In this document: in pieces, positions 1 through 10,200 of the stretch
Numbering within the stretch: position 1 is the stretch's first letter
Layout: each line of letters opens with the position of its first letter
DNA from: an uncultured Bacteroidales bacterium
GTDB taxonomy: Bacteria; Bacteroidota; Bacteroidia; Bacteroidales; ML635J-15
Direction: 5' to 3'
Assembly (NCBI GenBank): GCA_937899245.1
Contig: CALDKB010000048.1
Coordinates: 202,054-266,053 of the forward strand
Length of the DNA: 64,000 nt
Program-made: the position numbers and the translations under genes
The notes under the pieces: generated by a model
What the model was told of the DNA's origin: nothing
Databases searched by the model: none
What the model saw: the letters and a program-made list of their open reading frames with translations, nothing else

Positions 1-2760
1 GCAACCGAAAACGGAATAAGTTTACTGGAAACCAATTCGAATCTTTCATTTTTTGATGTTTCTAACGGCTTGAGCGGTGCAGTCTTGTGTATAAACCGTT
101 TTGGTGGACGTCTGTTTGTCGGGACCACACTCGGCGTCTTCTGCTACCGTAACTCAGATTTTCAACGGGGATATTTAAGAAGATTTCAGCGCATACGTGG
201 AATAGATGGCAACTGCTGGCAGTTGTTTACATATCAGGATAATTTGTACGCCGTTACCCACGAGGGTCTTTTCAAAATTAATGATGGTGGGTCTGTTTTA
301 GCTCTTGACGGAGTTTTCATGGTGATGAAAGTTCTGAACGTAAAGGGCAGGGAGTATATTGTTCTTGGCGGTGCAGATGGAATGACTTTCGTAAGGATTA
401 AGGATGGTGTTGTGGTAAAAGATGGTACTCTGAAAAATATGCCTTATAAGATAAGGACAATTGCAGAGGATGCCGATGAAAATATATGGATGGGTACCGA
501 TGGCGATGGCTTGTATATGGTCAGATTTGAAGATTCTGTTGATTTCAATGTGCCAATAATCGGTTTTAATGAAGTTGATGGTTTCCCTCCGGATTTTGGT
601 TGGGTCGATGTAGTTTCTACGAAGGATTTGGGTCCAATATTTTCGACATCAATGGGAGTGTACAACTATAATAAGAATACGTCTCTTTTCTCGAGGGATA
701 CAATCTGTTTTGGTAGCGCAGGCAGAAAGCATGCGGTTTATTCGCCGGTGTGCGAGGATAATGAAAGTAATATCTGGTATGGATGTTCGTATGCTGATGT
801 TTATGAGCGAGAAATTGGCATCATGCATTTTGACTCCAATGACAGTTTGCGCCGGAAGGTGGCTCCTTTTGGCCAGATGAAGGAGTCTGTTATCGAGGTC
901 ATTTATCCCGAAGACAACGATGTCGTGTGGTTTGGCAGTACGGAAGGGCTGTTCAAGTACGAAATGTCCAATACGGATACAATGCCAATGGACGATGCGT
1001 TTGTTTGTATGATTAGAAGTGTGTCGATTGCCAACGATTCAATAATATATACTTTTGATCAAGATTATCTTGCAAGTTCCAGTGTTATGCACACCATGAA
1101 ATATCTCGACAAGAAAATAAGGTTTGAGGTGGCAGGTCTTGCGTACAATACGTTTGGAAAAACGGAATATCAGTTCAAGCTTGATGGCTTTGACGAAGAC
1201 TGGTCGGAATGGACAACGGAGTCGTACAAGGAATATACAAGTCTTACCGAAGCCGAGTATACTTTTATGGTGCGTTCGCGAAATGGTTTTGGCCAGATAA
1301 GCAACGTTGATGTGTTCCGCTTTGAGGTTACACCTCCTTATTATCGAACAATCTTGGCATATATACTTTATGTGCTAGCATTTATAGTTATAGTTGTCTT
1401 CGTTTTCGCATGGAGGAATATTGTCCATTCGCGCGAGAAATATCAGCTCGAGAAACTTGTTGAGCAAAGGACAAACGAACTTATCCAGCAGAAGGAACAG
1501 ACCGAGAATCTTGTAAAAAAGTTGCTGCCACAGAATGCAGTGGACGAAATTCGTAAAAATGGAATGGCAAAATCGAAAAAATACGATATGGTAACGGTTT
1601 TGTTTTCTGATATACAGGGTTTTACAAAAATTGCAGCCAAAACAAATCCGGATGAGCTTATAAAATATCTAAACGAATTGTTCGTGTCGTTCGACAATAT
1701 AATATCCGAATACAATATCGAAAAGATAAAAACAATAGGCGATGCGTATATGTGTGCCGGTGGAATGCCGAACAAGGATGCAACAAATGCTGTTGAGGTT
1801 GTGCTTGCCGGTATGGAAATGCAGAGGGCCTTGCAACGAATGAACGAGACTCATGACCTTAAGATGAATATGAGGATAGGAATTCATACGGGTCCTGTTG
1901 TTGCTGGTGTTGTAGGCGCCCAGAAATTAGAGTACGATATTTGGGGCGATACAGTGAATATTGCAAGCCGTATGGAGTCGAATGGTGAGGTCGGGAAGGT
2001 GAACATTTCCGAAGAGACATATCGACTTGTCAATAAGTTCTTCTCTTGCCATAACCGTGGTAAAATGGAGATTAAGGGAAAGGGCGAAATGGATATGTAC
2101 TTCATAGAAGGGATTCTCGAAAACTTATCTGAAAATGGCGACGGCATTACTCCAAACCATTTGTTCAATGTCAGAAAGCAAGGCTTGAATTATTCGCTAA
2201 TTCAGGAGGAGATTCTTGAGCAGATGCAGCGCGACCTTCCAAAGAACTTGTATTATCATAATCTAAAGCACACAACAGATACCATTTATCGTGTTACTGA
2301 TATAGGCATGAAGGAAAATGTTTCCGAGGAGGATATCTTGTTGCTTCGTTGTGCTGCTCTGTTCCATGATAGCGGTTTCATGGTAAGCTACGAAAAAAAC
2401 GAGCCGATAGGAGCAAAATTGGCTCACCAGACTTTAGCCCGCTATAAGTTCTCGAGAGAACAAATTGATATTATTAAGGGTATAATTATGGCTACCTGTG
2501 TACCGCAGAATCCACATTCGTTACTCGAGCAGATTATGTGTGATGCCGATCTTGACTATCTTGGACGGCCGGATTTCATTCCAATTTCGCAGAATTTGTT
2601 CAGGGAACTTTTCGAACGAGGAAAGATTGATTCTATTGAGCAATGGAACAAGATGCAATATAAGTTTATTACAAGCCATCATTACTTTACTGAGACTGCA
2701 AAACAAGGCGGAGAACCTGGAAAGCAGCAGGTGCTAAAGGAACTTAAGGATCTGATATAA
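1..2760 (+). CDS. Sensor-type class III adenylate cyclase with C-terminal HD domain (5' partial)
   Basis: The reading frame is open from base 1, so the N-terminus lies outside the window; 919 residues are visible. Domain order: beta-propeller repeats of the two-component-sensor type (about 1-370), a Y_Y_Y-like domain (about 385-440), one membrane helix (about 450-472), a coiled coil (about 477-520), a class III nucleotide cyclase domain (about 530-703) and an HD domain (about 725-915). The cyclase looks catalytic: metal aspartates D537 (FSDIQGFT) and D581 (TIGDAY), adenine-selecting K577 and D646 (YDIWGD), and transition-state N653 and R657. By family rules K/D in these positions means ATP rather than GTP. 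The HD motif is H789-D790. I infer a membrane sensor with a periplasmic propeller and cytoplasmic cAMP synthesis; the HD domain could hydrolyse a nucleotide or regulate the cyclase. It is the only cyclase gene seen here. Confidence 0.88.
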   Translation, partial: ATENGISLLETNSNLSFFDVSNGLSGAVLCINRFGGRLFVGTTLGVFCYRNSDFQRGYLRRFQRIRGIDGNCWQLFTYQDNLYAVTHEGLFKINDGGSVLALDGVFMVMKVLNVKGREYIVLGGADGMTFVRIKDGVVVKDGTLKNMPYKIRTIAEDADENIWMGTDGDGLYMVRFEDSVDFNVPIIGFNEVDGFPPDFGWVDVVSTKDLGPIFSTSMGVYNYNKNTSLFSRDTICFGSAGRKHAVYSPVCEDNESNIWYGCSYADVYEREIGIMHFDSNDSLRRKVAPFGQMKESVIEVIYPEDNDVVWFGSTEGLFKYEMSNTDTMPMDDAFVCMIRSVSIANDSIIYTFDQDYLASSSVMHTMKYLDKKIRFEVAGLAYNTFGKTEYQFKLDGFDEDWSEWTTESYKEYTSLTEAEYTFMVRSRNGFGQISNVDVFRFEVTPPYYRTILAYILYVLAFIVIVVFVFAWRNIVHSREKYQLEKLVEQRTNELIQQKEQTENLVKKLLPQNAVDEIRKNGMAKSKKYDMVTVLFSDIQGFTKIAAKTNPDELIKYLNELFVSFDNIISEYNIEKIKTIGDAYMCAGGMPNKDATNAVEVVLAGMEMQRALQRMNETHDLKMNMRIGIHTGPVVAGVVGAQKLEYDIWGDTVNIASRMESNGEVGKVNISEETYRLVNKFFSCHNRGKMEIKGKGEMDMYFIEGILENLSENGDGITPNHLFNVRKQGLNYSLIQEEILEQMQRDLPKNLYYHNLKHTTDTIYRVTDIGMKENVSEEDILLLRCAALFHDSGFMVSYEKNEPIGAKLAHQTLARYKFSREQIDIIKGIIMATCVPQNPHSLLEQIMCDADLDYLGRPDFIPISQNLFRELFERGKIDSIEQWNKMQYKFITSHHYFTETAKQGGEPGKQQVLKELKDLI

Positions 2761-2821
2761 GAGCCGGTGTCGCCGTAGGCGGGGTTTTCAGATGTTTCGT
2801 TTCCTATAGAACAAAAAATAA

Positions 2822-2854
2822 AACCTCTTTCTCGAATAAATCAAGAAAGAGGTT
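2822..2854 (-). terminator. Intrinsic terminator of the M14 peptidase gene
   Basis: Perfect 11-bp inverted repeat (AACCTCTTTCT / AGAAAGAGGTT) with an 11-nt loop. On the minus strand it is followed by a T-rich run, and it sits just beyond the stop of the minus-strand peptidase gene. It may also end the plus-strand cyclase transcript. Confidence 0.75.
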
Positions 2855-2866
2855 GCTTAATATTTT

Positions 2867-5800
2867 TTATTCCTTTACAAATTTTTTCTGGCAGAATGGA
2901 ATGGAAGCATTTATTGTTCCATAAATTCTAACGAAATACATTCCCTGGGCCAAGTTCTCGATATTGCAGATTGCTGTTTCTCCGTTGACTTCAATACGGG
3001 AAATTACTTGTCCTGTAATTGAAACAAACTCAATGCATGAAATAGTTTCGGAAGAACTAATGTTGAGAATATTGTTTGCTGGATTAGGGAAGAGTGTCGT
3101 TTGTGTTGCTGTTTCTGCAATGCCGGTAATTTGAGCTGTTATACTTTCAGTCGGGTCGGAAGTGCCAAATTCACAGTCGGAGATGATGTAGTAAGTGTCG
3201 CCTTCGTGTCCTTCTGGGTCAATTGCTGTTGTGCCTATCTGGCTTGCAATTCTTTCACCGTTGCGATAGATGTCGTATGAAACGGCATTTTCGGCAGCTG
3301 TCCACGAAAGAACAATGCCATACGATTCTATTGTTACGTCAAAATCTGTAACAGTGTTGCATATTGCCTCTTCAGTTGCCGTTATGCTTTCGGACGGGTC
3401 TGAGGTGCCATTTCCGCAATTGGTTATAATGTAGTATGTGTCGCCGGCATGCCCATCAAGATCGATTGCTGTCGTGTCCATCAGGCTTGCAATTCTTTCA
3501 CCGTTGCGATAGATGTCGTATGAAACGCTATTTTCGGCAGCCGTCCACGAAAGAACAACGCCATAGCTTTCGATGTGTGCAGTCAGGTTTGTTACGGAAT
3601 AACATTCTGGAGTGTTTTCGATGAACGAGGCTATAATGGTGTGACCGTCTTCTGTAACATTTGCAAATGTATATGATTCGATTGCTCCCATGCTTGTTCC
3701 ATCAACAGTAACATCGTTGATTGCAAAACCGTCATTTGCTGAAATGATGAATGTTATATCGGTGCCACAGGTAACTTCTACGTCGCCTTCTGGTGTAATA
3801 GAACCACCATCACCTGCTGTTGCTGTAATAGTATATGTTATAGTGCTGAAAACTGCTTCTATTGCAAGGTCGGATGCTACATTTTCAACAGTATATGAAT
3901 TTCCGTTGAGATTTACGGAAACTCCATTTACGGTTACGTTTTCAATCTGGTGGCAAGCGCTCGCTTCAACTGTGAATGTGAAATTTTCTCCGCAAGTTGC
4001 GGTTGTTGCAGCTGCGATTGTTCCGCCTTCGCCAGCACTTGCTGTAACATTGTATGAGATCTGCGAGAATGTTGCATTTATAACCTGGTCGGACGAAACA
4101 TTGTTGATGGTATTGGAATTTCCGCTGAGATTTACGGAAACTCCATTTACGGTTACGTTTTCAATCTGGTAGCAAGCGTTTGCTTCAACTGTGAAAGTGA
4201 AGTTTTCTCCGCATGCTGCGGTTGTTGCAGCTGCGATTGTTCCGCCTTCGCCAGCACTTGCTGTAACATTGTATGAGATCTGCGAGAATGTTGCATTTAT
4301 AACCTGGTCGGACGAAACATTGTTGATGGTGTAGGAATTTCCGCTGAGATTTACTGAAACTCCGTTTACGGTTACGTTTTCAATCTGGTAGCAAGCATTC
4401 GCTTCAACTGTGAAAGTGAAGTCTTCTCCGCATGCTGCGGTTGTTGTAGCTGCGATTGTTCCGCCTTCGCCCGCATTGGCTGTAACATTGTACGAAATCT
4501 GGCTGAAAGTTACATTTACATTATGGTCGTCGCTAATATTTGAGATTGTGAACAGACCATCTATTGACAGAATTGGAATTTCATCGACAGTTGCCGAATC
4601 GATTTGGTAGCAATCGTTTGCGGTTGCAGTAAATGTAAAGTCCTCTCCTTCGAATACTATCAGCGTACCGCTAGGAGTTACCGAACCGCCATCGCTGGCT
4701 GTTACATTAATTGTATAATTTGCAGGGTTATCAGTTACTGTTACACAGCTTTGAGATGTCAAGGATTCCGTGTCGTCGTCACAAACAGCGCGAATGCTAA
4801 AGCAATGTTCTCCGGCTGTTAGGTCGCTAGCCGTATATGTGCCAGAAGTAACATTAGAGGCAATAAGAGTTCCGTTGTCGTATATGTTTACAGCGGTTGT
4901 TGAGTAAATATAGTTTCCGCTGATTGTTATGTCATCGATACAGAAATAATATTTGTTGTTTGAAGTGCAGCGGATAGCAACATATTTAGCTGTCGCAGGA
5001 ACTGTATAGGTCTTTTGTTCCCAGGAAACATTGGAACCACCGTTAGCCGTTCCGGATTCAAGCAGATTTGTAAAAGCCGACTGTTCGTTGGTTGTCGTCG
5101 AATAGTAAACTTCGTACGATTCGTCGTACGACTTGTGTCCTCCTCGGCAGTAGAACGAGAAATTGAAGTCTTCGCTATAATTCAATTCGGGCGAGATTAT
5201 CCAGTCGTTGTTTGCTGCTGATGATGAATAGAAGTCGGCAAGGAACTGGTCGCCAGAATGTGCGGTAATTGAGCTAGAGAGATTTCCGTTCCCCTGTGTG
5301 GATGTTACTAGAGAAGGGTTGAAAACTATGTAGGCCATTGCACGCTGCGAGTTAGTAAAAGAATAATTGCTTATTCTTCCGGGTGTTTTTCCATCACCAT
5401 CGATATATGTCCAGCCCACAGTTCCCGGCGAGTTAATTGTAAATGCAGTATGATCTTCAAAATCATCGCTTATTGTAATCGGAGTAATTGTCACTGTGTC
5501 CCAAGTAATTGTTGCATCTGATCCGTTTAGGGCTACTTGAAGTCCAGTAGGAGCTTCGCACGAAGGCCCTACGATAGAAATAGTTATCGTGTCGTACCAA
5601 GAAATAGAACCGTCTGTTATTGCAGCATTAATTGTGGCTACGTGTCCATCTGGAACGTCTTCTTCAACTGTAAAGTTGAATGTTTCATTAACGGTTGCAT
5701 TGCGTGCCATTGTGCCAAGAACTGCTGTCGTTGTGTTAAGGGTAATGTATTCGTCGTCGGTAGAAAGTGTTGCTGATGTGCTTGCGCCAGAAGCTTCGCT

Positions 5801-8239
5801 TCCGATATTTACGAATGTAACATTTAGGTCGGTTGTAGTTCTGAAACGAGTGGTTGTTGGTGTATAGTTTTGAACTGCTACAACAGGCCCCGGCATATAA
5901 CAGCTTATTTCTGCTTCCCAACCTAAATCAACGGTGCTGTAGTCCGATGTGAACTTTATTGTCAAGGCACCTGCTGCATTTGTCGCTGTCACCGTGCCCG
6001 GATTGTTTGAGCCGCACACACCGTCTACAAGTACGGCATCCGAATCTGATGTTCCGTCATAAATGTAGAACTTGTCATAACATCTTGTTCCCGATGAAGA
6101 CTCGAGTGAAAACTGGTTGAATGTCAATCTAACTAATGCGTTATCGGTGCTAGGGTAAATTGTTTGTGTGTAACTGGAATTATTGCTGTAATCGTTATCA
6201 CCACCCGGATCCTTGTATGTTGCACCACAGACATAAATAGTCTCGTTGCTCATGATGATTTCAGGATACGTAACTGTGATATATTCAGTCTTTGTTTTCG
6301 TGTCACTGCCATATTCGTTTGTTACAGTAAGCGAGACTTGGTATATTCCTGGAGTGCTGTAAGTTACAGTAGGATTCTGTTCGTTAGATGTTGCTGGAGT
6401 TCCTCCTTCAAAAGTCCAGCTCCATGATGTAGGAACATTGGTAGATAAGTCCGTAAACGAAATTGCAGAACCTTCTGATATATATGTTTGATCGGCTTCA
6501 AAATCAGCTGTCGGTGCGGCGTGTGCATTTACAATAATATAATTTTCTTTTGTAGTCGTAACAAGGCAACCTTCTTGTGAAACTAATGATAATGTAACGT
6601 CGTAAGTTCCTGCAGACTGGTAAATTGTTGTTGGACTTGCGTTTGTGCTTGTTGATGGCGATCCTCCTTCGAATGTCCATGTTTGAGTTGTATAGTTTCC
6701 GCTTGTTGTATTAGTATAATTAACAGCATCGCCTTCAAAAACTATTGTATTATCTGCGACAAAATCTGGATTTAATGCAGATTCGGGATATAGACTTACA
6801 TCAAGGCGTGTTGCGGTTCCGGTTTGTGTTGTTACATTGATTGTTTGAGACCTATACCCATCTTTTGAAAAAGTAACACTATAAGTTCCTCCATAAATCG
6901 GGCGGTGATAGTCGCCTGTTCCATTTGATGTATAAACATCGGTATTATCTGTGTCGTGATTATTGATAAAAACATTAACTCCGCCTAATGGAGTCCCGGT
7001 ACAAGCATCGCTTACAATTCCATTGAATCCAAAAAGGACTTGTTCTGTATAGTCTAGAATTGCTTGGCGGTGATAGTTCCAGTAGTTGTTCAGATTTTCG
7101 GTGCCAAGCATTTTTGTCGACGACCACTCCATTGTTATTTCCTTGCAATGGTGGTAATAGTTCATGTAGTCCTGGCGGCCTCCGTCGATAGAATACCATT
7201 CGCTACCCTTTGTAATGCCATTTGCTCCCGAGACGTCCGACGGGCCGGTAAGTATTCTTGAATTGATTGCATGAACCGTGTTTGCATATTGGTTGCAAAC
7301 ATATAGCCACCAGTCGTCGTCAGCATTGGGGCGTCGTGCGTGTGTCCATCCGTCTTCGTCCCAGGGATAGTTCAGACATTCGCTGCCACCATGTCCATTT
7401 GCGGCCATAACGAAATTGTGTGCGTCGGCGTATGCAGTCATCATTGTGATTTCTGGCTGATTGCCGTTGCTCGCAGTTCCATTTATAAAAGGGAAGTTTC
7501 TGTTAAGGTCGACGCCATTCTGATTGTAACGACGTCCATTTGCCATGCTTGTTCCATCATTCGACCTGTAAAATGTGCCGTCGGGATTTGTGTTTGGCGA
7601 AATGTGGATTTCTATGTTGTTGACAAGGCGAGTTGCCTGTTCGTCTGTGCCATAGTTTGTGAGCAAGTAGTCTATTAGACGCAACATAAAGTACCATCCA
7701 GTGGTTTCATCGCCATGCATAGTACTGCTCCACCAGAATTCCGGCTCGTCTTCGTCGACATTTACATTGTCGGAAATCACTAGAGTAACAATGTCTTTGC
7801 CACTAACCGATTGACCGTTTGTGACAAGACGACACAAATCCGGATATGTGTTTGCATAGTTCTGCATCATCTGCAGATAAACAGGATAGGTCGGGTATCT
7901 GTCCCAGTTGGCCATCTGGTCAACTGTGGTTGCCATGTTTAGGGCTCGCGTCTGACGATAGTATTCGTAAGCAGGGGCATACTGAATTCCGTATGTCTTG
8001 AATTGCTCGTATTCGTTGCGATTGGCATATGCTTGCACAAAGGTGTCGTTTACATTGTCAATTGATATTATATGTCCAAGTTCATGAACTAAATCACGAT
8101 TACCGTTATGCGGAAACTGTAGTACAATCTCACCGCGGCTTTCAAGTGTTTGCTCAATGAATTCCAGATCAGATTTTGTCTGACCTAAAGCAACAACTGC
8201 ACCAAGCAATGCTGCAACAAATAATATAAGTTTTCTCAT
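2867..8239 (-). CDS. Giant secreted M14 zinc carboxypeptidase, T9SS cargo
   Basis: The start at 8239 gives a clean signal peptide (MRKLILFVAALLG, cleaved near ALGQ); an ATG at 8248 and the longest start at 8266 only add residues before it. About 1,790 aa. The N-terminal third is an M14 metallocarboxypeptidase: zinc ligands H175 and E178 (MHGDETTGW) and H283 (NGHGGSE), and catalytic E371 (TMEWSS). Next come a CarboxypepD_reg-like domain, two PKD domains (about 485-660, FEGGSPS and FEGGTPA motifs), a CUB-like/choice-of-anchor stretch, about five InlB-like 'AGEGGTI' repeats, two Fn3-like repeats (each with SYDIYRNGERIAS) and a C-terminal T9SS type A sorting domain (TTLFPNPANN, AQGMYFVRI). Predicted to be exported by T9SS and to trim peptides at the surface or outside the cell. 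Domain identities come from motif reading; the peptidase and sorting calls are firm, the adhesive repeat labels less so. Confidence 0.92.
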   Translation of the reverse strand: MRKLILFVAALLGAVVALGQTKSDLEFIEQTLESRGEIVLQFPHNGNRDLVHELGHIISIDNVNDTFVQAYANRNEYEQFKTYGIQYAPAYEYYRQTRALNMATTVDQMANWDRYPTYPVYLQMMQNYANTYPDLCRLVTNGQSVSGKDIVTLVISDNVNVDEDEPEFWWSSTMHGDETTGWYFMLRLIDYLLTNYGTDEQATRLVNNIEIHISPNTNPDGTFYRSNDGTSMANGRRYNQNGVDLNRNFPFINGTASNGNQPEITMMTAYADAHNFVMAANGHGGSECLNYPWDEDGWTHARRPNADDDWWLYVCNQYANTVHAINSRILTGPSDVSGANGITKGSEWYSIDGGRQDYMNYYHHCKEITMEWSSTKMLGTENLNNYWNYHRQAILDYTEQVLFGFNGIVSDACTGTPLGGVNVFINNHDTDNTDVYTSNGTGDYHRPIYGGTYSVTFSKDGYRSQTINVTTQTGTATRLDVSLYPESALNPDFVADNTIVFEGDAVNYTNTTSGNYTTQTWTFEGGSPSTSTNASPTTIYQSAGTYDVTLSLVSQEGCLVTTTKENYIIVNAHAAPTADFEADQTYISEGSAISFTDLSTNVPTSWSWTFEGGTPATSNEQNPTVTYSTPGIYQVSLTVTNEYGSDTKTKTEYITVTYPEIIMSNETIYVCGATYKDPGGDNDYSNNSSYTQTIYPSTDNALVRLTFNQFSLESSSGTRCYDKFYIYDGTSDSDAVLVDGVCGSNNPGTVTATNAAGALTIKFTSDYSTVDLGWEAEISCYMPGPVVAVQNYTPTTTRFRTTTDLNVTFVNIGSEASGASTSATLSTDDEYITLNTTTAVLGTMARNATVNETFNFTVEEDVPDGHVATINAAITDGSISWYDTITISIVGPSCEAPTGLQVALNGSDATITWDTVTITPITISDDFEDHTAFTINSPGTVGWTYIDGDGKTPGRISNYSFTNSQRAMAYIVFNPSLVTSTQGNGNLSSSITAHSGDQFLADFYSSSAANNDWIISPELNYSEDFNFSFYCRGGHKSYDESYEVYYSTTTNEQSAFTNLLESGTANGGSNVSWEQKTYTVPATAKYVAIRCTSNNKYYFCIDDITISGNYIYSTTAVNIYDNGTLIASNVTSGTYTASDLTAGEHCFSIRAVCDDDTESLTSQSCVTVTDNPANYTINVTASDGGSVTPSGTLIVFEGEDFTFTATANDCYQIDSATVDEIPILSIDGLFTISNISDDHNVNVTFSQISYNVTANAGEGGTIAATTTAACGEDFTFTVEANACYQIENVTVNGVSVNLSGNSYTINNVSSDQVINATFSQISYNVTASAGEGGTIAAATTAACGENFTFTVEANACYQIENVTVNGVSVNLSGNSNTINNVSSDQVINATFSQISYNVTASAGEGGTIAAATTATCGENFTFTVEASACHQIENVTVNGVSVNLNGNSYTVENVASDLAIEAVFSTITYTITATAGDGGSITPEGDVEVTCGTDITFIISANDGFAINDVTVDGTSMGAIESYTFANVTEDGHTIIASFIENTPECYSVTNLTAHIESYGVVLSWTAAENSVSYDIYRNGERIASLMDTTAIDLDGHAGDTYYIITNCGNGTSDPSESITATEEAICNTVTDFDVTIESYGIVLSWTAAENAVSYDIYRNGERIASQIGTTAIDPEGHEGDTYYIISDCEFGTSDPTESITAQITGIAETATQTTLFPNPANNILNISSSETISCIEFVSITGQVISRIEVNGETAICNIENLAQGMYFVRIYGTINASIPFCQKKFVKE
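3870..4535 (-). repeat. 219-bp (73-aa) tandem repeats inside the M14 peptidase gene
   Basis: Three adjacent copies of a 73-residue unit (motifs SAGEGGTIAA, CYQIENVTVNGVSV, NNVSSDQVINATFS). Landmarks recur exactly 219 bp apart, for example the segment beginning at 4071 and again at 4290. Two copies are nearly identical in DNA; the third is slightly diverged, and more divergent units flank them. Recent in-frame duplication is the simplest explanation. Confidence 0.85.
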
Positions 8240-8450
8240 AAGAATCATGCTTTGACATTTGGTCAAAAGCGTTTCAAAGTTAATAAAATATAAAAAAACA
8301 GATGTTTATTAAGCTTGTAATATACGAATTGATTTGTTGTGCTTATTTTTTAGGATAAAATATAGTCCAAAGGCAATAAAATCAGTTTTGATAAAACACT
8401 TGCTGAACAAATAAAATTTCAATCGGCAACTTAAAGTCAGAAATAAGTTT

Positions 8451-8458
8451 TACCTTTG
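8451..8458 (+). promoter_or_regulatory. -7 element of the ftcD promoter
   Basis: TACCTTTG matches the Bacteroidetes -7 consensus TAnnTTTG and lies 25 nt before the ftcD start codon. No good -33 TTG is present at the usual spacing. The 244-bp divergent gap 8240-8483 holds nothing else I recognise. Confidence 0.45.
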
Positions 8459-8483
8459 TAGCAAATTTAAAAACACGTTATAA

Positions 8484-10178
8484 ATGAAACAGATAATAGA
8501 ATGCGTTCCTAATTTTAGTGAAGGGCGCGATATGGCTGTAATCAAGCAGATTACAGATGTTATTGAGTCGGTTGAAGGCATTAAGCTCCTAGATGTTGAT
8601 CCAGGTGCAGCAACAAATCGTACTGTCGTTACTTTCGTAGGCGAGCCGGAACCTGTCTGCCAGGCTGCTTTCCTTGCTGTAAAGAAGGCTTCGGAGCTTA
8701 TCGACATGAGCAAGCATCACGGTGCGCATCCTCGTTTCGGTGCTACAGACGTTTGTCCATTGGTTCCTGTTTCTAATATTACTATGGATGAAACAGTTGA
8801 ATATGCACATAAATTGGCAAAACGCATTGGAGAAGAACTTTCTATTCCAGTATATTGCTATGAAAGTGCTGCTTATGAACCAAAACGTCGCAATTTGGCT
8901 AATTGTCGTTCGGGCGAATACGAAGCATTGCCAAAGCGAATTGGTACTGACGAATGGCATCCAGATTTCGGCCCTCGTGCTTGGAACGATAGTGTCGCTC
9001 ATACCGGTGCAACAGCAGTTGGTGCACGTAACTTCTTGGTTGCCTTTAATGTAAACCTTAATACAACTTCTGTAAACAAGGCAAATTCTATCGCTTATGA
9101 TGTTCGTGAACGCGGTCGTGTAAAGCGTGAAGGTCATCCTGTTACCGGTAAGGTTGTTAAGGATGAAAATGGAAACAAGGTATATGTTCCTGGTTTGTTG
9201 AAGTCTGTTAAGGCTATCGGCTGGTACATCGAGGAATATGGTATTGCACAGATTTCCATGAACTTGACCGATATTAATGTTACTCCTTTGCACGTTGCTT
9301 TCGATACTGTTTGCGAACAGGCGGCAGCTCGCGGAATTAGAGTTACTGGTTCCGAATTGGTTGGTGTTACTCCAATAAAGGCCTTGCTGGATGCTGGTAA
9401 ATATTTCTTGCAGAAGCAAGGTCGTTCACTTGGCGTTTCCGACGAGGAATTGATAAAGATTGCTGTTCGCTCTCTTGGCTTGAACGATGTTAAGCCGTTT
9501 GATCCTAAGAAGAACGTAATCGAATATATGCTAGAGGACAACAAGCCGAAACTTATCGATATGGACCTTGTAAAATTCTGTCATACAACAGCATCTGAAT
9601 CTGCTGCTCCAGGTGGAGGTTCTATTTCAGCATATATGGGTTCTTTGGGTGCAGCCTTGGGAACAATGGTTGCCAACCTTACCGCTTTGAAGCATCGTCA
9701 CGATGACACATGGAAGACATACAGCGACTGGGCAGAAAAGGGCAAGTACTATCACGATGAACTTTTGAAGATGGTCGATGAGGATACCAATGCTTTTAAC
9801 AAGATTATGGATGCTTTTGGTTTGCCGAAGTCTAACGACGAAGAAAAGGCACGCCGTAAACAGGCTATTCAGGATGCAACCAAGTTTGCAATCGAAATTC
9901 CTTTCAAAACAATGCGCTTGAGTTGCGAAAGCATGGATGTAATGCTCGAAATGGCAAAGAATGGTCTCGAAGCTTCCATCAGTGATGCCGGTGTTGGCGC
10001 TTTGGCTGCTCGTGCTGCCGTTCAGGGGGCTTTCCTTAATGTTAAGATCAACTGCAAGTCGTACGACGACAAGGCATTCGTTGCTGAAATGTTGAAGAAG
10101 GGCGAGGTAATTGAAAATCGAGCTATCGCTATCGAAAAGGAAGTTATGGCAATCGCCAACGAAAAAATCAACAAATAG
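8484..10178 (+). CDS. ftcD: Bifunctional glutamate formimidoyltransferase / formimidotetrahydrofolate cyclodeaminase
   Basis: 564 aa, the full length of the fused enzyme. The N-terminal part (about 1-325, starting MKQIIECVPNFSEGRD) is the formiminotransferase, which moves the formimino group of N-formimino-L-glutamate to tetrahydrofolate. The C-terminal part (about 345-560, with SESAAPGGGSISAYMGSLG) is the cyclodeaminase, which releases ammonia and gives 5,10-methenyl-THF. The protein is cytoplasmic and closes histidine degradation while feeding one-carbon metabolism. In many Bacteroidota it clusters with hutI, hutU and hutH; none of these is present here, so it stands as a single transcription unit with its own promoter and terminator. 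Codon use resembles well-expressed neighbours. The identification is firm from both domains. Confidence 0.95.
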   Translation: MKQIIECVPNFSEGRDMAVIKQITDVIESVEGIKLLDVDPGAATNRTVVTFVGEPEPVCQAAFLAVKKASELIDMSKHHGAHPRFGATDVCPLVPVSNITMDETVEYAHKLAKRIGEELSIPVYCYESAAYEPKRRNLANCRSGEYEALPKRIGTDEWHPDFGPRAWNDSVAHTGATAVGARNFLVAFNVNLNTTSVNKANSIAYDVRERGRVKREGHPVTGKVVKDENGNKVYVPGLLKSVKAIGWYIEEYGIAQISMNLTDINVTPLHVAFDTVCEQAAARGIRVTGSELVGVTPIKALLDAGKYFLQKQGRSLGVSDEELIKIAVRSLGLNDVKPFDPKKNVIEYMLEDNKPKLIDMDLVKFCHTTASESAAPGGGSISAYMGSLGAALGTMVANLTALKHRHDDTWKTYSDWAEKGKYYHDELLKMVDEDTNAFNKIMDAFGLPKSNDEEKARRKQAIQDATKFAIEIPFKTMRLSCESMDVMLEMAKNGLEASISDAGVGALAARAAVQGAFLNVKINCKSYDDKAFVAEMLKKGEVIENRAIAIEKEVMAIANEKINK

Positions 10179-10200
10179 TTGATTGTTTGATGATAAATGA

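Noticed and set aside
3690..4172. Plus-strand frame of 160 codons inside the M14 peptidase
   Set aside because: Antisense shadow of the repeated region; composition follows the coding strand repeats.
3870..4535. Regular repeats as a possible CRISPR array
   Set aside because: The units keep the protein frame (219 bp = 73 codons) with no constant repeat/variable spacer pattern; they are protein repeats.
8589..9419. Minus-strand 276-codon frame inside ftcD
   Set aside because: Shadow frame; ftcD is fully supported by homology on the other strand and this frame has no recognisable domain or promoter.
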